Below are positions 17,487 to 26,316 of a stretch of 64,000 bases of DNA, one piece after another (the first letter of the stretch is position 1; each line of letters begins with the position of its first letter). The stretch comes from Chryseosolibacter histidinae (GTDB taxonomy: Bacteria; Bacteroidota; Bacteroidia; Cytophagales; Cyclobacteriaceae), in assembly GCF_018598225.1 (NCBI RefSeq), contig NZ_JAHESF010000003.1, forward strand, positions 1 through 64,000, given 5' to 3'. Position numbers and translations under genes: made by a program. The notes under the pieces are model-generated. The model saw nothing but the letters and a program-made list of their open reading frames with translations. It had not been told where the DNA came from and ran no database searches.

Positions 17487-19669
17487 ATTTTATAGAAGTT
17501 GAAAACCGTCATTATATACTGGCAACCTCCTCTTTTGCCGACCAGCGCACCATGGTATTGAAGCAGGGAGATACTTTTGCCATCTTCGATCTCCACGGTG
17601 ATATTCACCAGGTGGGTGCCAGCAAGCAGGGCATCTTTCATCATGGAACCCGGCATCTTTCAAGAATGGAGCTGAACGTGAACGGCCAGAGTCCGCTGCT
17701 GCTCACCGCCAACCCGCGCGAAGACAACCAGATGCTGATGATAGACCTCACCAACCACGACATGCCTTCTGAAAGTGAAGACATGGTGCTGCGTGGTACG
17801 GTATACATTCACCGCTCGAAATTCCTGTGGCAATCTGCCTGTTATGAAAAGATCCAGCTCGTGAATTATGGGCTGATCTCCGTGGCCTTTAACCTCGAGA
17901 TCATCTGCGATGCCGACTTCGCGGATATTTTTGAGATCAGGGGTTCGGTGCGCCCGCACAAGGGGAAAAAACTCGATCCCGTCATCAGCAACGACAGCAT
18001 GACCTTCTCCTACGAAGGACTCGATCATGTGCTGAGAAGAACCAGCGTTCATTTCACACCGGCGCCGGAAGTGATCAATCACAACACCGCGGTGTACGAG
18101 ATCTACCTGCTGCCCAAACAGGAGCTCGAGGTGGAGATCGGTATATCGTACAGTCAGAACAGTGAGGTGTCCATACCGGACTTCGCACACGCCAGAGACT
18201 CTATGAACAATTACATGGAACGCACCAGCCGGTATTGTGCCGACATCCTCACCTCGAACGAGCAATTCAATGAATGGGTCAACCGTTCGAAGTCAGACCT
18301 GATCACCATGTCATCACAAACACCGTACGGCCTCTATCCTTATGCGGGTGTGCCCTGGTACAGCACACCGTTTGGAAGAGATGGCATCATCACGGCGATG
18401 GAGTGTCTCTGGGCAGAGCCGGAGCTGGCCAGGGGTGTGCTCAACTACCTGGCCCATACGCAGGCGCAGGACTTCAACGATTTTCAGGATGCCGAGCCCG
18501 GCAAGATCCTTCACGAAACCCGTGGTGGTGAAATGGCGGCCCTCGACGAAATTCCTTTCAGGTTATACTACGGCACCATCGATGCCACACCGCTGTTCAT
18601 CAGCCTGGCTGGCGCCTACCTGGAACGCACAAACGATCTGACCACCATTGCCAAGATCTGGCCCAACATCAAAAAAGCGTTGCACTGGATCGATGCGTAT
18701 GGCGATGTGGATGGAGACGGATTTGTGGAGTATAAAACAAAATCGTCAAAAGGACTCACTAACCAGGGATGGAAAGATTCTGAGGACGCTGTCTTCTATG
18801 AAGATGGAAGGCTCGCCGAAGATCCGATCGCGCTGTGCGAAGTGCAGGGCTACGTGTACGATGCCAAGATCAAAGCCGCGCAGATCGCCAGGATCCTCGG
18901 TCACGATGAGATCGCCGCGAGGCTGGAGCTGGAGGCCGTGCGCCTGAAAGAAAACTTCAATCGCAAGTTCTGGTCTGAGAGCAAACAAACTTATGTGATC
19001 GCGCTCGACGGAAACAAGAATCAGTGCAATGTGCGCTCTTCCAATGCCGGCCACTGCCTGTTCTCCGGCATCGCCACACCTGAACGGGCAGCCATTATGG
19101 CGAAGAACCTGCTGGATGAAACGATGTTCTCAGGCTGGGGCATCCGTACCATCTCCACTGCCGAGGCACGGTACAATCCCATGTCGTATCACAACGGTTC
19201 CGTGTGGCCTCACGACAACGCCATGATCGCGCTGGGCTTCTCGCGATACAATCTCATGAATGAAACCGCGCAGGTGATGGCGGCCACATTCGATACTACA
19301 GAACACATGGAGGGGCGGCGCCTGCCCGAGCTCTTCTGTGGCTTCGATCGTGAAAAAGGGAAAGCTCCTACTTCTTATCCCGTGGCATGCTCTCCGCAAG
19401 CCTGGTCCGTGGGCGCGATCTTCATGATGATCCAGGCGTGCCTGGGTATGCGCATCAACGCCGCGAACAAGACGGTCACATTCTGCCATCCGGTGCTACC
19501 GCCTTTCCTGAACGACATCACCATCACTAACCTGCGCATGGGCGATAAGCTGATCATTCTTCAAATACGCCGGAGCAAAGACGGCATCGAGGCAGCGCTG
19601 CTGAATCCTGATAAAGAGATCACTGTCAAAGTGAATAAAACGGTTCCCGAAGAGCTGGAGCTGGCTTGA
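17483..19669 (+). CDS. Amylo-alpha-1,6-glucosidase / glycogen debranching-type enzyme
   Basis: This is a 728-residue protein from the ATG that overlaps the glycosyltransferase stop. Residues about 20-220 form the beta-sandwich GDE N-terminal domain (DTFAIFDLHGDIHQVG, GLFHHGTRHLSRMEL-like). About 260-700 is an (alpha/alpha)6 catalytic barrel with VPWYSTPFGRDGIITAMECLW, the Glu/Asp-rich LHETRGGEMAALDEIPFRLYYGTIDATPLF, and LTNQGWKDSEDAVFYEDG. By family it hydrolyses alpha-1,6 or related glucosidic bonds of storage or osmolyte glucans in the cytoplasm. Together with the GT4 enzyme it looks like a two-gene stress/storage carbohydrate operon. Confidence 0.88.
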   Translation: MNFIEVENRHYILATSSFADQRTMVLKQGDTFAIFDLHGDIHQVGASKQGIFHHGTRHLSRMELNVNGQSPLLLTANPREDNQMLMIDLTNHDMPSESEDMVLRGTVYIHRSKFLWQSACYEKIQLVNYGLISVAFNLEIICDADFADIFEIRGSVRPHKGKKLDPVISNDSMTFSYEGLDHVLRRTSVHFTPAPEVINHNTAVYEIYLLPKQELEVEIGISYSQNSEVSIPDFAHARDSMNNYMERTSRYCADILTSNEQFNEWVNRSKSDLITMSSQTPYGLYPYAGVPWYSTPFGRDGIITAMECLWAEPELARGVLNYLAHTQAQDFNDFQDAEPGKILHETRGGEMAALDEIPFRLYYGTIDATPLFISLAGAYLERTNDLTTIAKIWPNIKKALHWIDAYGDVDGDGFVEYKTKSSKGLTNQGWKDSEDAVFYEDGRLAEDPIALCEVQGYVYDAKIKAAQIARILGHDEIAARLELEAVRLKENFNRKFWSESKQTYVIALDGNKNQCNVRSSNAGHCLFSGIATPERAAIMAKNLLDETMFSGWGIRTISTAEARYNPMSYHNGSVWPHDNAMIALGFSRYNLMNETAQVMAATFDTTEHMEGRRLPELFCGFDREKGKAPTSYPVACSPQAWSVGAIFMMIQACLGMRINAANKTVTFCHPVLPPFLNDITITNLRMGDKLIILQIRRSKDGIEAALLNPDKEITVKVNKTVPEELELA

Positions 19670-19670
19670 T

Positions 19671-19799
19671 GAGTCCATAGTCGATGGTCCATAGTCCATG
19701 GCAAGAAAGTGTCCGTCAACGGTTTGTCTATCGCAGGAGATAGGGAGTACGATTAGCTGACGTCACACCGTGCTACCATGGACTATGGACCATGGACTA
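19671..19799. repeat. CCATGG/CCATAG word array between convergent genes
   Basis: The left arm (19671-19701) reads GAGTCCATAGTCGATGG and then GTCCATAGTCCATGG. The right arm (19775-19799) is its reverse complement over 18 nt without mismatch. The TAG stop of the minus-strand VOC gene (19797-19799) lies inside the right arm. The words are the CCACGG words with consistent base changes in both arms. Confidence 0.75.
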
Positions 19800-20282
19800 A
19801 TGATGTTCAAGCTCGTGTTTCCTGAACTCCGCTTCGCGTTTCGCCATCTCTTCATCACTCACATCTTCAATGTGCGTGGCGATCCACCACTGGTTGCCCC
19901 AGGCATCCCTGACACCGGCTGAGCGGTCACCATAAAATTCGTCCATGGGTTCCCTCATAGATTCAGCACCTGCCTTGAGCGCTGCCTGATAGACGGCATC
20001 AGAATTCTCAACGTACAGGTGAAGCATACACGGCATCGGCTTATAAACATCCGTACCTTCCGACACCATCACGGTTGAGTCGCCGATCTTCAGCGTGGCA
20101 TGTCGCACAATACCTTCATCTGATTTCATCATGTACGTAACTTTGCCATTGAAGGCCTTTTGTATGAACTCGATGAGCTTGTCTGCTCCTTCGGCCATCA
20201 GAAAAGGTGTAACGGTGTGAAATCCTTCCGGAACCGGTTTTACAGCACTGCTTTTCGACTGCTTGCTCTTTGATTTTTCCAT
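19797..20282 (-). CDS. VOC superfamily (PhnB/glyoxalase-like) protein
   Basis: This 161-residue protein has a lysine/serine-rich tail (about 1-15), then the VOC fold: HTVTPFLMAEGADKLIEFIQKAFNGKVTYMMKSDEGIVRHATLKIGDSTVMVSEGT, and then LHLYVENSDAVYQAALKAGAESMREPMDEFYGDRSAGVRDAWGNQWWIATHIEDVS. The YGDRSAGVRDAWGNQWWIATH ending is typical of the PhnB-like subgroup, whose catalytic activity is mostly undefined. It is a single-gene unit ending in a word array. Confidence 0.88.
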   Translation of the reverse strand: MEKSKSKQSKSSAVKPVPEGFHTVTPFLMAEGADKLIEFIQKAFNGKVTYMMKSDEGIVRHATLKIGDSTVMVSEGTDVYKPMPCMLHLYVENSDAVYQAALKAGAESMREPMDEFYGDRSAGVRDAWGNQWWIATHIEDVSDEEMAKREAEFRKHELEHH

Positions 20283-20334
20283 TGCTTCAGATTTAAAGTT
20301 TGTGAATCGGGAAGTGGTTCATTTGCAACCTGCC

Positions 20335-20471
20335 GGGTGTTACACCCGACAAGACAGATTCTCAATTGGTAATCGGTATTCGGTGATCAGTGATCGGTTT
20401 GTAGCGAGTGTACTGATTACCGGCTACTGATTACCTGTTACCGGTTACCGATCACCTGATTACTGATTACC
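20335..20471. repeat. GGTAATC word array
   Basis: A small hairpin CGGGTGTTACACCCG (about 20336-20350) is followed by the left arm GGTAATCGGTATTCGG and GTGATCAGTGATCGG (20368-20400). The right arm is a series of CTGATTACCGG, CTGATTACC and CGATCACCTGATTACTG words (20411-20471). The arms are imperfect reverse complements. The same words return at 39612-39740. Confidence 0.65.
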
Positions 20472-20560
20472 ACGCACTGATCGCAATAAAATTATACCGA
20501 TCAAGAGAAAAGGGGCACGTTTTTTATCGCTGCACCTTTTCAAGGGTAGACACCACATTT

Positions 20561-20735
20561 ATGAAATACGAACAGTATGTCCACGATGGGGCGCAAATTC
20601 ACAAGTGAGGTCGCTGCGCTGGGAGATCCAGACAATGTGGATCAGGCCAACAGAATTATGACCTCGGTTATGCACGCTCTGCGCGCTGGTTGATGTGCTG
20701 AATGCCGTGTGAAATGGGCAAAGGGATCGTACCTC
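20561..20735 (+). pseudogene. Broken remnant of a DUF2267-like gene
   Basis: ATG at 20561 opens MKYEQYVHDGAQIHK, then a stop. In the next frame the sequence continues EVAALGDPDNVDQANRIMTSV and MHALRA, then stops again. This order (KYEQYV, EVA, LGDPD, A-RIM-SV-HALR) is what I remember as the N-terminal half of DUF2267 proteins, which begin with a similar helix pair. The reading frame is broken at least once near 20600, and the C-terminal half is missing or too decayed to read. Family recognition is from memory, not from a search. Confidence 0.5.
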
Positions 20736-20813
20736 GTACCTTTATTTTCTAGCCGTTCATGGCGTCCAGGGCTCCGCTGATCGACCGGATAAGCGTTTAT
20801 TCGGCGGGAATCC

Positions 20814-20821
20814 TAATTTTG
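20814..20821 (+). promoter_or_regulatory. Putative -7 element of the PHP metallohydrolase gene
   Basis: TAATTTTG matches the TAnnTTTG consensus fully and lies 28 bp before the ATG at 20849. I do not see a convincing -33 TTG at the expected distance, so this is a partial promoter call. Confidence 0.4.
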
Positions 20822-20848
20822 GAAAAATGCTTTTCATAACCCCCAGCC

Positions 20849-22903
20849 ATGAAAATCCCCCAACGCATCAGGCACCTCGTCCTGATCACGATTGTTGTCA
20901 TTTCGTTCATCCATTCCGGCGTTGCCCAAAAACGGTCGATTGACCTGGCGATGCATCATCTCCGTAATGCCGACTCCACCGAGTGGTCGGAGTTCACCAC
21001 ACAACCTGAGCGCCAGTTGCTTCTCAAATTCACCGCCCAGCGAAACGCTACCGCACAGACCCTTTCACTCCGCCAGTACGATGTGAAACAACGCTGGGAT
21101 ATCCTGATCAACGACCGCGACATCGGCAACCTGGTAGCCGACGAGAAAGACCTCATGGCCTACATCCCGGTGCCCGATGGCGTGCTGCGCGATGGAGAAA
21201 ATACGCTCATTATCAAGTGCGCTGCCACAGAACCCGACGATGTCAAGGTCGGAGAAATTGCCCTTGACCGGCGCGCATACTTCAATGTTTTCACGGAAGC
21301 CAACCTCGACATCTCCGTGTTCGAAACAGGCCTCAATAACCTGATCCCTGCACGCATCACGGTAGTCAACGATAAAAAAAGCCTCGGAAAAGTGGTGGGC
21401 ACGCCGCCTGAGATCGTCGCCGTACGCACCGGTTATGCCTACACCGGCAGCGGAAAAGCTTCCCTGCGGTTGCCTGCGGGAAAGTACACGATCTATGCAA
21501 GCCGCGGCTTTGAGTATGGAGTCGACTCGGCACAGGTAGACCTGAGGCCCGGCGACCGCATTAAAAAGACACTGAGCATCAAACGTGAGGTAGACACCAA
21601 AGGATGGATCAGCTGCGACACCCACGTTCACACCTTCACCCACTCACGCCATGGCGATGCCACCGAAGAAGAACGTGTGCTCACCATCGCCGGTGAAGGC
21701 ATCGAGCTGCCCGTGATCACAGACCATAATACCAACGTAGACCTCGACCCCGCTGCAAAGGCTGCCGGCGTCCGCTCTTATTTTACACCGGTGACAGGTG
21801 ACGAGCTCACCACCAACGTGGGGCATTTCAACGTGTTCAAAACAAAGGCAGGAACCAATGCGATCGACCACCGCGCCGAAGACTGGACCCGCATCGCCAC
21901 CAGCATCAACGACGCCGAGAAAGTAGTGGTCCTCAACCATGCGCGGGATATCCACAACGGCTTCCGGCCCTTCGATCCATCACGCCACCTCTCCAGCGCC
22001 GGCACTGCGAAAGACAACTGGAAATTTCCCGCCAACGCCATGGAGGTGATCAACTCCGGCTCGCAACAAACAGATTTCATGACATTGTACCACGACTGGT
22101 TCGGAACGCTGAACCGTGGATATTTTCTCACCCCGGCAGGCGCCAGCGACTCGCACGACGTAAGCCGTTACACGGTTGGCCAGGCACGAACTTACATTCA
22201 AGGCGATGATAATAATCCGGCAAAGATCGATGTGGACCTGGCCCTGAAAAACTTCCGCGATGGCAAGGTGATGGTCAGCGCAGGATTGCTCACCCACATC
22301 ACCGTGAACCATACCTATGGACCGGGAGACCTTGTGCCCGACGCACGTGAGGTAAATGTGACGGTTGAAGTAACAGGCCCCGCCTGGACAAGCGCCGACC
22401 ATGTGAGCCTCTATGCCAATGGAAAAAAGATCCACGAGCACAAGATCCATCCCGTGAAAAAGCACGTCGTAAAGTGGAAAGGCTCATGGACCGTCAAAGT
22501 GCCGGAGCACGATATCTTCCTGGTGGCCATTGCTGAAGGTCCCGGCCAGGGGATGCCGTGGTGGCCCATTGCAAAACCTTACCAGCCTTCATCACCTCAC
22601 TGGACGCCGAAGCTGATCGGCTCAACCGGGGCCGTGTGGATAGACGGCGACAAGAACGGAAGACGCAACAGCGCCTACGACTATGCGAAAGAGATCGTGG
22701 AGTCATCGAAGGGTGATGCCGGTAAGGTGATCAGGAGCCTCTCTTCCTTTGATGAGGCCGTGGCCATGCAGGCAGCGGCGCTCTTATGGAAAAGTGGAAA
22801 AGACCTTGCTTCGCGCGATGTGCAGCGGGCAGTAAAAGGCGCGTCTGAACAAGCCCGGGCCGGGTTTGAGACGGTGATCAATGAGGTGGCGATGATTAAG
22901 TAA
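20849..22903 (+). CDS. CehA/McbA family PHP-type metallohydrolase, secreted
   Basis: This 684-residue exported protein has a signal peptide (about residues 1-26, ending GVAQ). Two beta domains come first. From about 250 the PHP catalytic domain begins with GWISCDTHVHTFTHSRHGD (HxH metal ligands), followed by ELPVITDHNTN, EKVVVLNHARD and LTPAGASDSHDVSRY, which supply further His and Asp ligands. The C-terminus has a beta domain and a helical tail with HEAT-like composition. The name-giving CehA/McbA enzymes cleave carbaryl, but the family is broad and the native substrate is unknown. A periplasmic or surface hydrolase is likely. It is a single gene. Confidence 0.85.
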   Translation: MKIPQRIRHLVLITIVVISFIHSGVAQKRSIDLAMHHLRNADSTEWSEFTTQPERQLLLKFTAQRNATAQTLSLRQYDVKQRWDILINDRDIGNLVADEKDLMAYIPVPDGVLRDGENTLIIKCAATEPDDVKVGEIALDRRAYFNVFTEANLDISVFETGLNNLIPARITVVNDKKSLGKVVGTPPEIVAVRTGYAYTGSGKASLRLPAGKYTIYASRGFEYGVDSAQVDLRPGDRIKKTLSIKREVDTKGWISCDTHVHTFTHSRHGDATEEERVLTIAGEGIELPVITDHNTNVDLDPAAKAAGVRSYFTPVTGDELTTNVGHFNVFKTKAGTNAIDHRAEDWTRIATSINDAEKVVVLNHARDIHNGFRPFDPSRHLSSAGTAKDNWKFPANAMEVINSGSQQTDFMTLYHDWFGTLNRGYFLTPAGASDSHDVSRYTVGQARTYIQGDDNNPAKIDVDLALKNFRDGKVMVSAGLLTHITVNHTYGPGDLVPDAREVNVTVEVTGPAWTSADHVSLYANGKKIHEHKIHPVKKHVVKWKGSWTVKVPEHDIFLVAIAEGPGQGMPWWPIAKPYQPSSPHWTPKLIGSTGAVWIDGDKNGRRNSAYDYAKEIVESSKGDAGKVIRSLSSFDEAVAMQAAALLWKSGKDLASRDVQRAVKGASEQARAGFETVINEVAMIK

Positions 22904-22915
22904 GCCCGGAAGGAT

Positions 22916-23107
22916 TGCTGGTGGGGGTGTTGGTGAAGAACACACACCGGCACGAGGGTTACCCGAAGGGTGTGTTGTCGGTGAAGAACACCGGCAACGG
23001 CACACGAACACCGACAACGGCCCCAGGCATACCGTCAACGGCACATCGGGGCGCCATTGGGACGCCATTGTTGGTGTTCTTCACCAACAATCTCCTTCAC
23101 CAACAAT
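22916..23107. repeat. GTTGGTG/CACCAAC word array
   Basis: Words related to GTGTTGGTGAAGAACAC occur at 22928-22945 and again from about 22978. The inverted form TTGTTGGTGTTCTTCACC is at about 23069-23086, followed by CACCAACAATC copies. The core is a hairpin with GTTGGTG and CACCAAC arms around TTCTT. The same core recurs at 57510 and 58970. No gene is seen between 22904 and 23212. Confidence 0.7.
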
Positions 23108-23212
23108 CCAATATTCCAATTCTTTGGTTGCGTAGAACCTACTGACGCTTTAAATTGTTAGCCTACGGTGATGATGCGCACGCATCGTTCCCGTTCCCTT
23201 ATTTGCAACTGC

Positions 23213-24967
23213 ATGAAGATACTGTTAAGCTATTTAAAGAATTACAAGGGCCTGATCGTCATTGCCTTATTACTGGCCGCTGTCAACCAGGTTTTTTCCC
23301 TGCTCGACCCCCACATCACCGGAAAGATCGTCGACAATTTTATCGAAAGGAAAGAAGGCCTCTCGCGGGCCGATTTTATCAGGGGGATCCTCTACCTCGT
23401 GGGCCTGGCGATGGGTGCTGCCATGGTGTCGCGCATTGCCAAGAACCTCCAGGATTATTTTACCAGTATCATCGTGCAGAAAGTGGGCGCCAAAATGTAC
23501 GCCGACGGACTGAAACATTCCCTGGAGCTGCCTTACCAGACCTTTGAAGACCAGCGAAGCGGCGAAACACTGGGCATCCTTCAGAAGGTAAGGACCGATT
23601 CAGAAAAATTCATCACCTCCTTCATCAGCATTTTATTCACCAGCCTTGTATCCATGGTCTTTATCGTGATCTACTCGCTGGCCGTAAGTTATAAAGTGAC
23701 GCTGGTGTACTTCGCGTCCATTCCCGTGATCGCGCTCACCAGCTGGTTGCTGAGCCGCAAGATCAAGGTAGTGCAGAAAAGTATTGTGAAAGAGACCACG
23801 GCGCTGGCGGGTTCCACCACGGAATCGCTGCGCAACATCGAGCTGGTCAAAAGCCTGGGGCTCGCCAACCAGGAGATCGAGCGCCTCAACAACACCACCT
23901 TCAAGATCCTGGGCCTGGAGCTCAAGAAGGTGAAATACGTCAGGGGCATGAGCTTCCTGCAGGGCACCACGGTGAACTTTGTGAGGAGTGTAATGGTGGT
24001 GATCCTTTTGCTGCTCATCTTCGACAACGATATCTCTGCCGGCAAATATTTTACGTTCCTTTTTTACTCCTTCTTTTTGTTCGGCCCTTTACAGGAATTA
24101 GGTAACGTTATCATCGCCTATCGGGAAGCCGAAGTATCGCTGCTGAATTTCCACCGCATCCTCAACCTCCCGAAAGAGGCCAAACCGAAAAATCCCATTC
24201 ACGTAGACCGCATCACAACACTCAGCTTTGATAACGTAGGCTTTAAACACCAGTCTGCCAGCACCAACGCCCTGAACCACATCTCGTTCTCGGTGCGCAA
24301 CGGAGAGACCATTGCCTTTGTAGGCCCGTCAGGCTCCGGCAAGACCACGCTGGTGAAGCTGCTGGTGGGATTATATCCACCCAAGGAAGGAAACATTTTT
24401 TATAACAACGTACCCGGCAGCAGCATCAACCTGGACGAGCTGCGCGAGAAGATCGGTTTTGTAACTCAGGATACACAACTGTTTTCAGGAACGATCCGTG
24501 AGAACCTGTTATTCGTAAGGCCCAATGCCACCGATGCCGAATGTATGGAGGTGTTGAAAAAGGCCGCTTGTCAAAGTTTGCTGGCCCGGGCCGATAAAGG
24601 TCTCGACACGGTGATCGGCGAAGGTGGTGTGAAGGTATCCGGCGGTGAGAAGCAACGGCTCTCCATTGCGCGTGCCCTGCTCCGGCAGCCCGACATCCTC
24701 GTATTCGATGAAGCAACGTCGTCGCTGGACTCTATCACCGAAGAAGAGATCACCGAAACCATTCGTGAAGTTTCCGTGATCAAGGACCACATCACCATTC
24801 TTATTGCACACCGCCTGTCAACCATTATGCATGCAGACAGGATCTTTGTGCTCGAGAAAGGCAACATCATCGAATCCGGCAGGCACGAAGAGCTCCTGCT
24901 GGAAAAAGGTCTCTACTACGCTATGTGGCGTCAGCAGATCGGTGAGAAGGACAGCGTAGAAGCGTGA
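23213..24967 (+). CDS. ABC exporter, fused permease and ATPase
   Basis: This is a 584-residue half-transporter from the ATG at 23213; the track upstream to 23168 is repeat-poor but lacks family similarity. Six transmembrane helices (about 5-300) form an ABC_membrane domain. The nucleotide-binding domain has Walker A GPSGSGKTTLVKLL, Q-loop VTQDTQLFSGTIREN, signature VKVSGGEKQRLSIARALL, Walker B ILVFDEATSSLD and the H-loop IAHRLST. It should work as a homodimer, or with a partner not seen here, exporting lipids, peptides or drugs. It stands alone between repeat blocks. Confidence 0.92.
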   Translation: MKILLSYLKNYKGLIVIALLLAAVNQVFSLLDPHITGKIVDNFIERKEGLSRADFIRGILYLVGLAMGAAMVSRIAKNLQDYFTSIIVQKVGAKMYADGLKHSLELPYQTFEDQRSGETLGILQKVRTDSEKFITSFISILFTSLVSMVFIVIYSLAVSYKVTLVYFASIPVIALTSWLLSRKIKVVQKSIVKETTALAGSTTESLRNIELVKSLGLANQEIERLNNTTFKILGLELKKVKYVRGMSFLQGTTVNFVRSVMVVILLLLIFDNDISAGKYFTFLFYSFFLFGPLQELGNVIIAYREAEVSLLNFHRILNLPKEAKPKNPIHVDRITTLSFDNVGFKHQSASTNALNHISFSVRNGETIAFVGPSGSGKTTLVKLLVGLYPPKEGNIFYNNVPGSSINLDELREKIGFVTQDTQLFSGTIRENLLFVRPNATDAECMEVLKKAACQSLLARADKGLDTVIGEGGVKVSGGEKQRLSIARALLRQPDILVFDEATSSLDSITEEEITETIREVSVIKDHITILIAHRLSTIMHADRIFVLEKGNIIESGRHEELLLEKGLYYAMWRQQIGEKDSVEA

Positions 24968-24969
24968 GG

Positions 24970-25175
24970 GAGTCCGCAGTCGACGGTCCACAGTCCACGG
25001 CCGGACTCCCATTGAATCCGGTATCCTGAGCGGCGATCGCGAGATGGCATGTGCGAGCGAAGGATTCCCTTATAGCAGCGTGCGGACGCTAGTGCAAGAA
25101 GTAAGTGGTAAGCATGCAGGAATGGCGTTAACCATTGACCTGTTGCTGTGGACCGTCGACTGTGGATCGTGGACC
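24970..25175. repeat. Composite repeat: CCACGG arms around a GAAGGATTCC element
   Basis: The left arm GAGTCCGCAGTCGACGG plus GTCCACAGTCCACGG (24970-25002) and the right arm GCTGTGGACCGTCGACTG (about 25145-25175) pair over 17 nt. Between them lies the second family, ATCCTGAGCGGCGATCGC and GCGAGCGAAGGATTCCC (25021-25070). The right arm ends about 10 bp before the M23 start codon, so it would be in the 5' leader. No gene is seen in 24968-25185. Confidence 0.7.
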
Positions 25176-25185
25176 AAACCGTGTT

Positions 25186-26295
25186 ATGAAATACATCTTT
25201 ACATATATACTCTTCAGCGTTACAACGCTCTCATCTTTCAGCCAGCAGCTCACCCTGCGTCTCTCCTCAACACCGGAAACAGTTCTGATCAACGGAAGCG
25301 CCACTGCTTATCTTGAATACTTTATAACAAATAATTCGACTGATACGCTTGTACTGGAGAAACTGGAATTGGTAACAAACGAAAGTACAGCAACCATCCT
25401 ATCGCTTGACCGCAGCCAGTTGCGCACCCGTCTTCACCGGCCTGAATTCAAAACAAAAGTTGATGCCACCGTGATGCCTCCGGGAACAACCAACGTACTT
25501 TACCTGGAACCCGTTCTCAAAACCGGTAAGGACCAGGCGCAACAGGCGGTATTGCTCAGGTATACTGTGAACCATGGCGGGAGAAAAGAAAACCATACAT
25601 TCCGTGGCAGCCTTGTGCTTAAAAAGAAAGCACCGCTTGTACTGGGTACACCGTTGCGCGAAGGAACATGGGTTGCCGTATATGATCCCGCATGGGAACG
25701 TGGTCACCGCCGGGTTCTTTATAAGGGAGATTCAGCGATGCATTTGCCGGGCCGGTACGCTATTGACTTCATCCGGGTTGATGACCAGGGCCGGTATGCC
25801 CGCGACAACGAAGACGCTATCGGCAACTGGTACGGCTACAGTGCGGACGTGCTTGCTGTGAGTGATGGAACGGTACTTTCCGTGCGCACCAATTTTCCGG
25901 AAAGCGCTACGTTATCGGCGCACCATCAGCCCGGACCGGAAGATGCTACGGGAAACTATATCGCCTTACAGGTCAGCAGCGACCGGGTTGCATTCTATGA
26001 ACACCTGAAGCCCGGCAGCATCAGGGTACAGCCCGGGCAACGGGTTAAAAAAGGTGACGTGATCGCGTCGCTCGGCTTCACCGGCCAGAGTACAGGACCT
26101 CATCTTCATTTCCATGTTGCTGATAGAAATTCACCTTTACGTGCAGAGGGAGTTCCCTTCGTATTCGAAAGTTTTAAGATGCTGGGAGCCTATACCAACC
26201 TGGAGAACTTCGGCAGCAAGATGTGGTCACCTGTCAAAAACAAAGTCGTTCTGCAGGAACGTCCCGCGCCAAATACGGTTATTGTTTTTGAGTAA
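25186..26295 (+). CDS. Secreted M23 (LytM-like) family metallopeptidase homologue
   Basis: This is a 369-residue exported protein from the ATG at 25186 (signal peptide to about SFSQ, residue 20). The first 150 residues form a beta domain. The C-terminal half is an M23 peptidase domain with YAIDF (Asp194), the catalytic-type His in FYEHL (His273) and the HxH metal site HLHFH (306-310). The first zinc ligand, normally His four residues before the Asp, is Arg190 here, so peptidoglycan hydrolysis may be lost or altered. The start is placed after the repeat because the N-terminus encoded upstream is repeat-derived. Confidence 0.82.
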   Translation: MKYIFTYILFSVTTLSSFSQQLTLRLSSTPETVLINGSATAYLEYFITNNSTDTLVLEKLELVTNESTATILSLDRSQLRTRLHRPEFKTKVDATVMPPGTTNVLYLEPVLKTGKDQAQQAVLLRYTVNHGGRKENHTFRGSLVLKKKAPLVLGTPLREGTWVAVYDPAWERGHRRVLYKGDSAMHLPGRYAIDFIRVDDQGRYARDNEDAIGNWYGYSADVLAVSDGTVLSVRTNFPESATLSAHHQPGPEDATGNYIALQVSSDRVAFYEHLKPGSIRVQPGQRVKKGDVIASLGFTGQSTGPHLHFHVADRNSPLRAEGVPFVFESFKMLGAYTNLENFGSKMWSPVKNKVVLQERPAPNTVIVFE

Positions 26296-26316
26296 GAGGA
26301 ACATCTTCCGGCAACT

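Noticed and set aside
25135-25185. A 17-codon extension of the M23 protein
   Set aside because: It reads through the CCACGG array. The ATG at 25186 begins a proper signal peptide.
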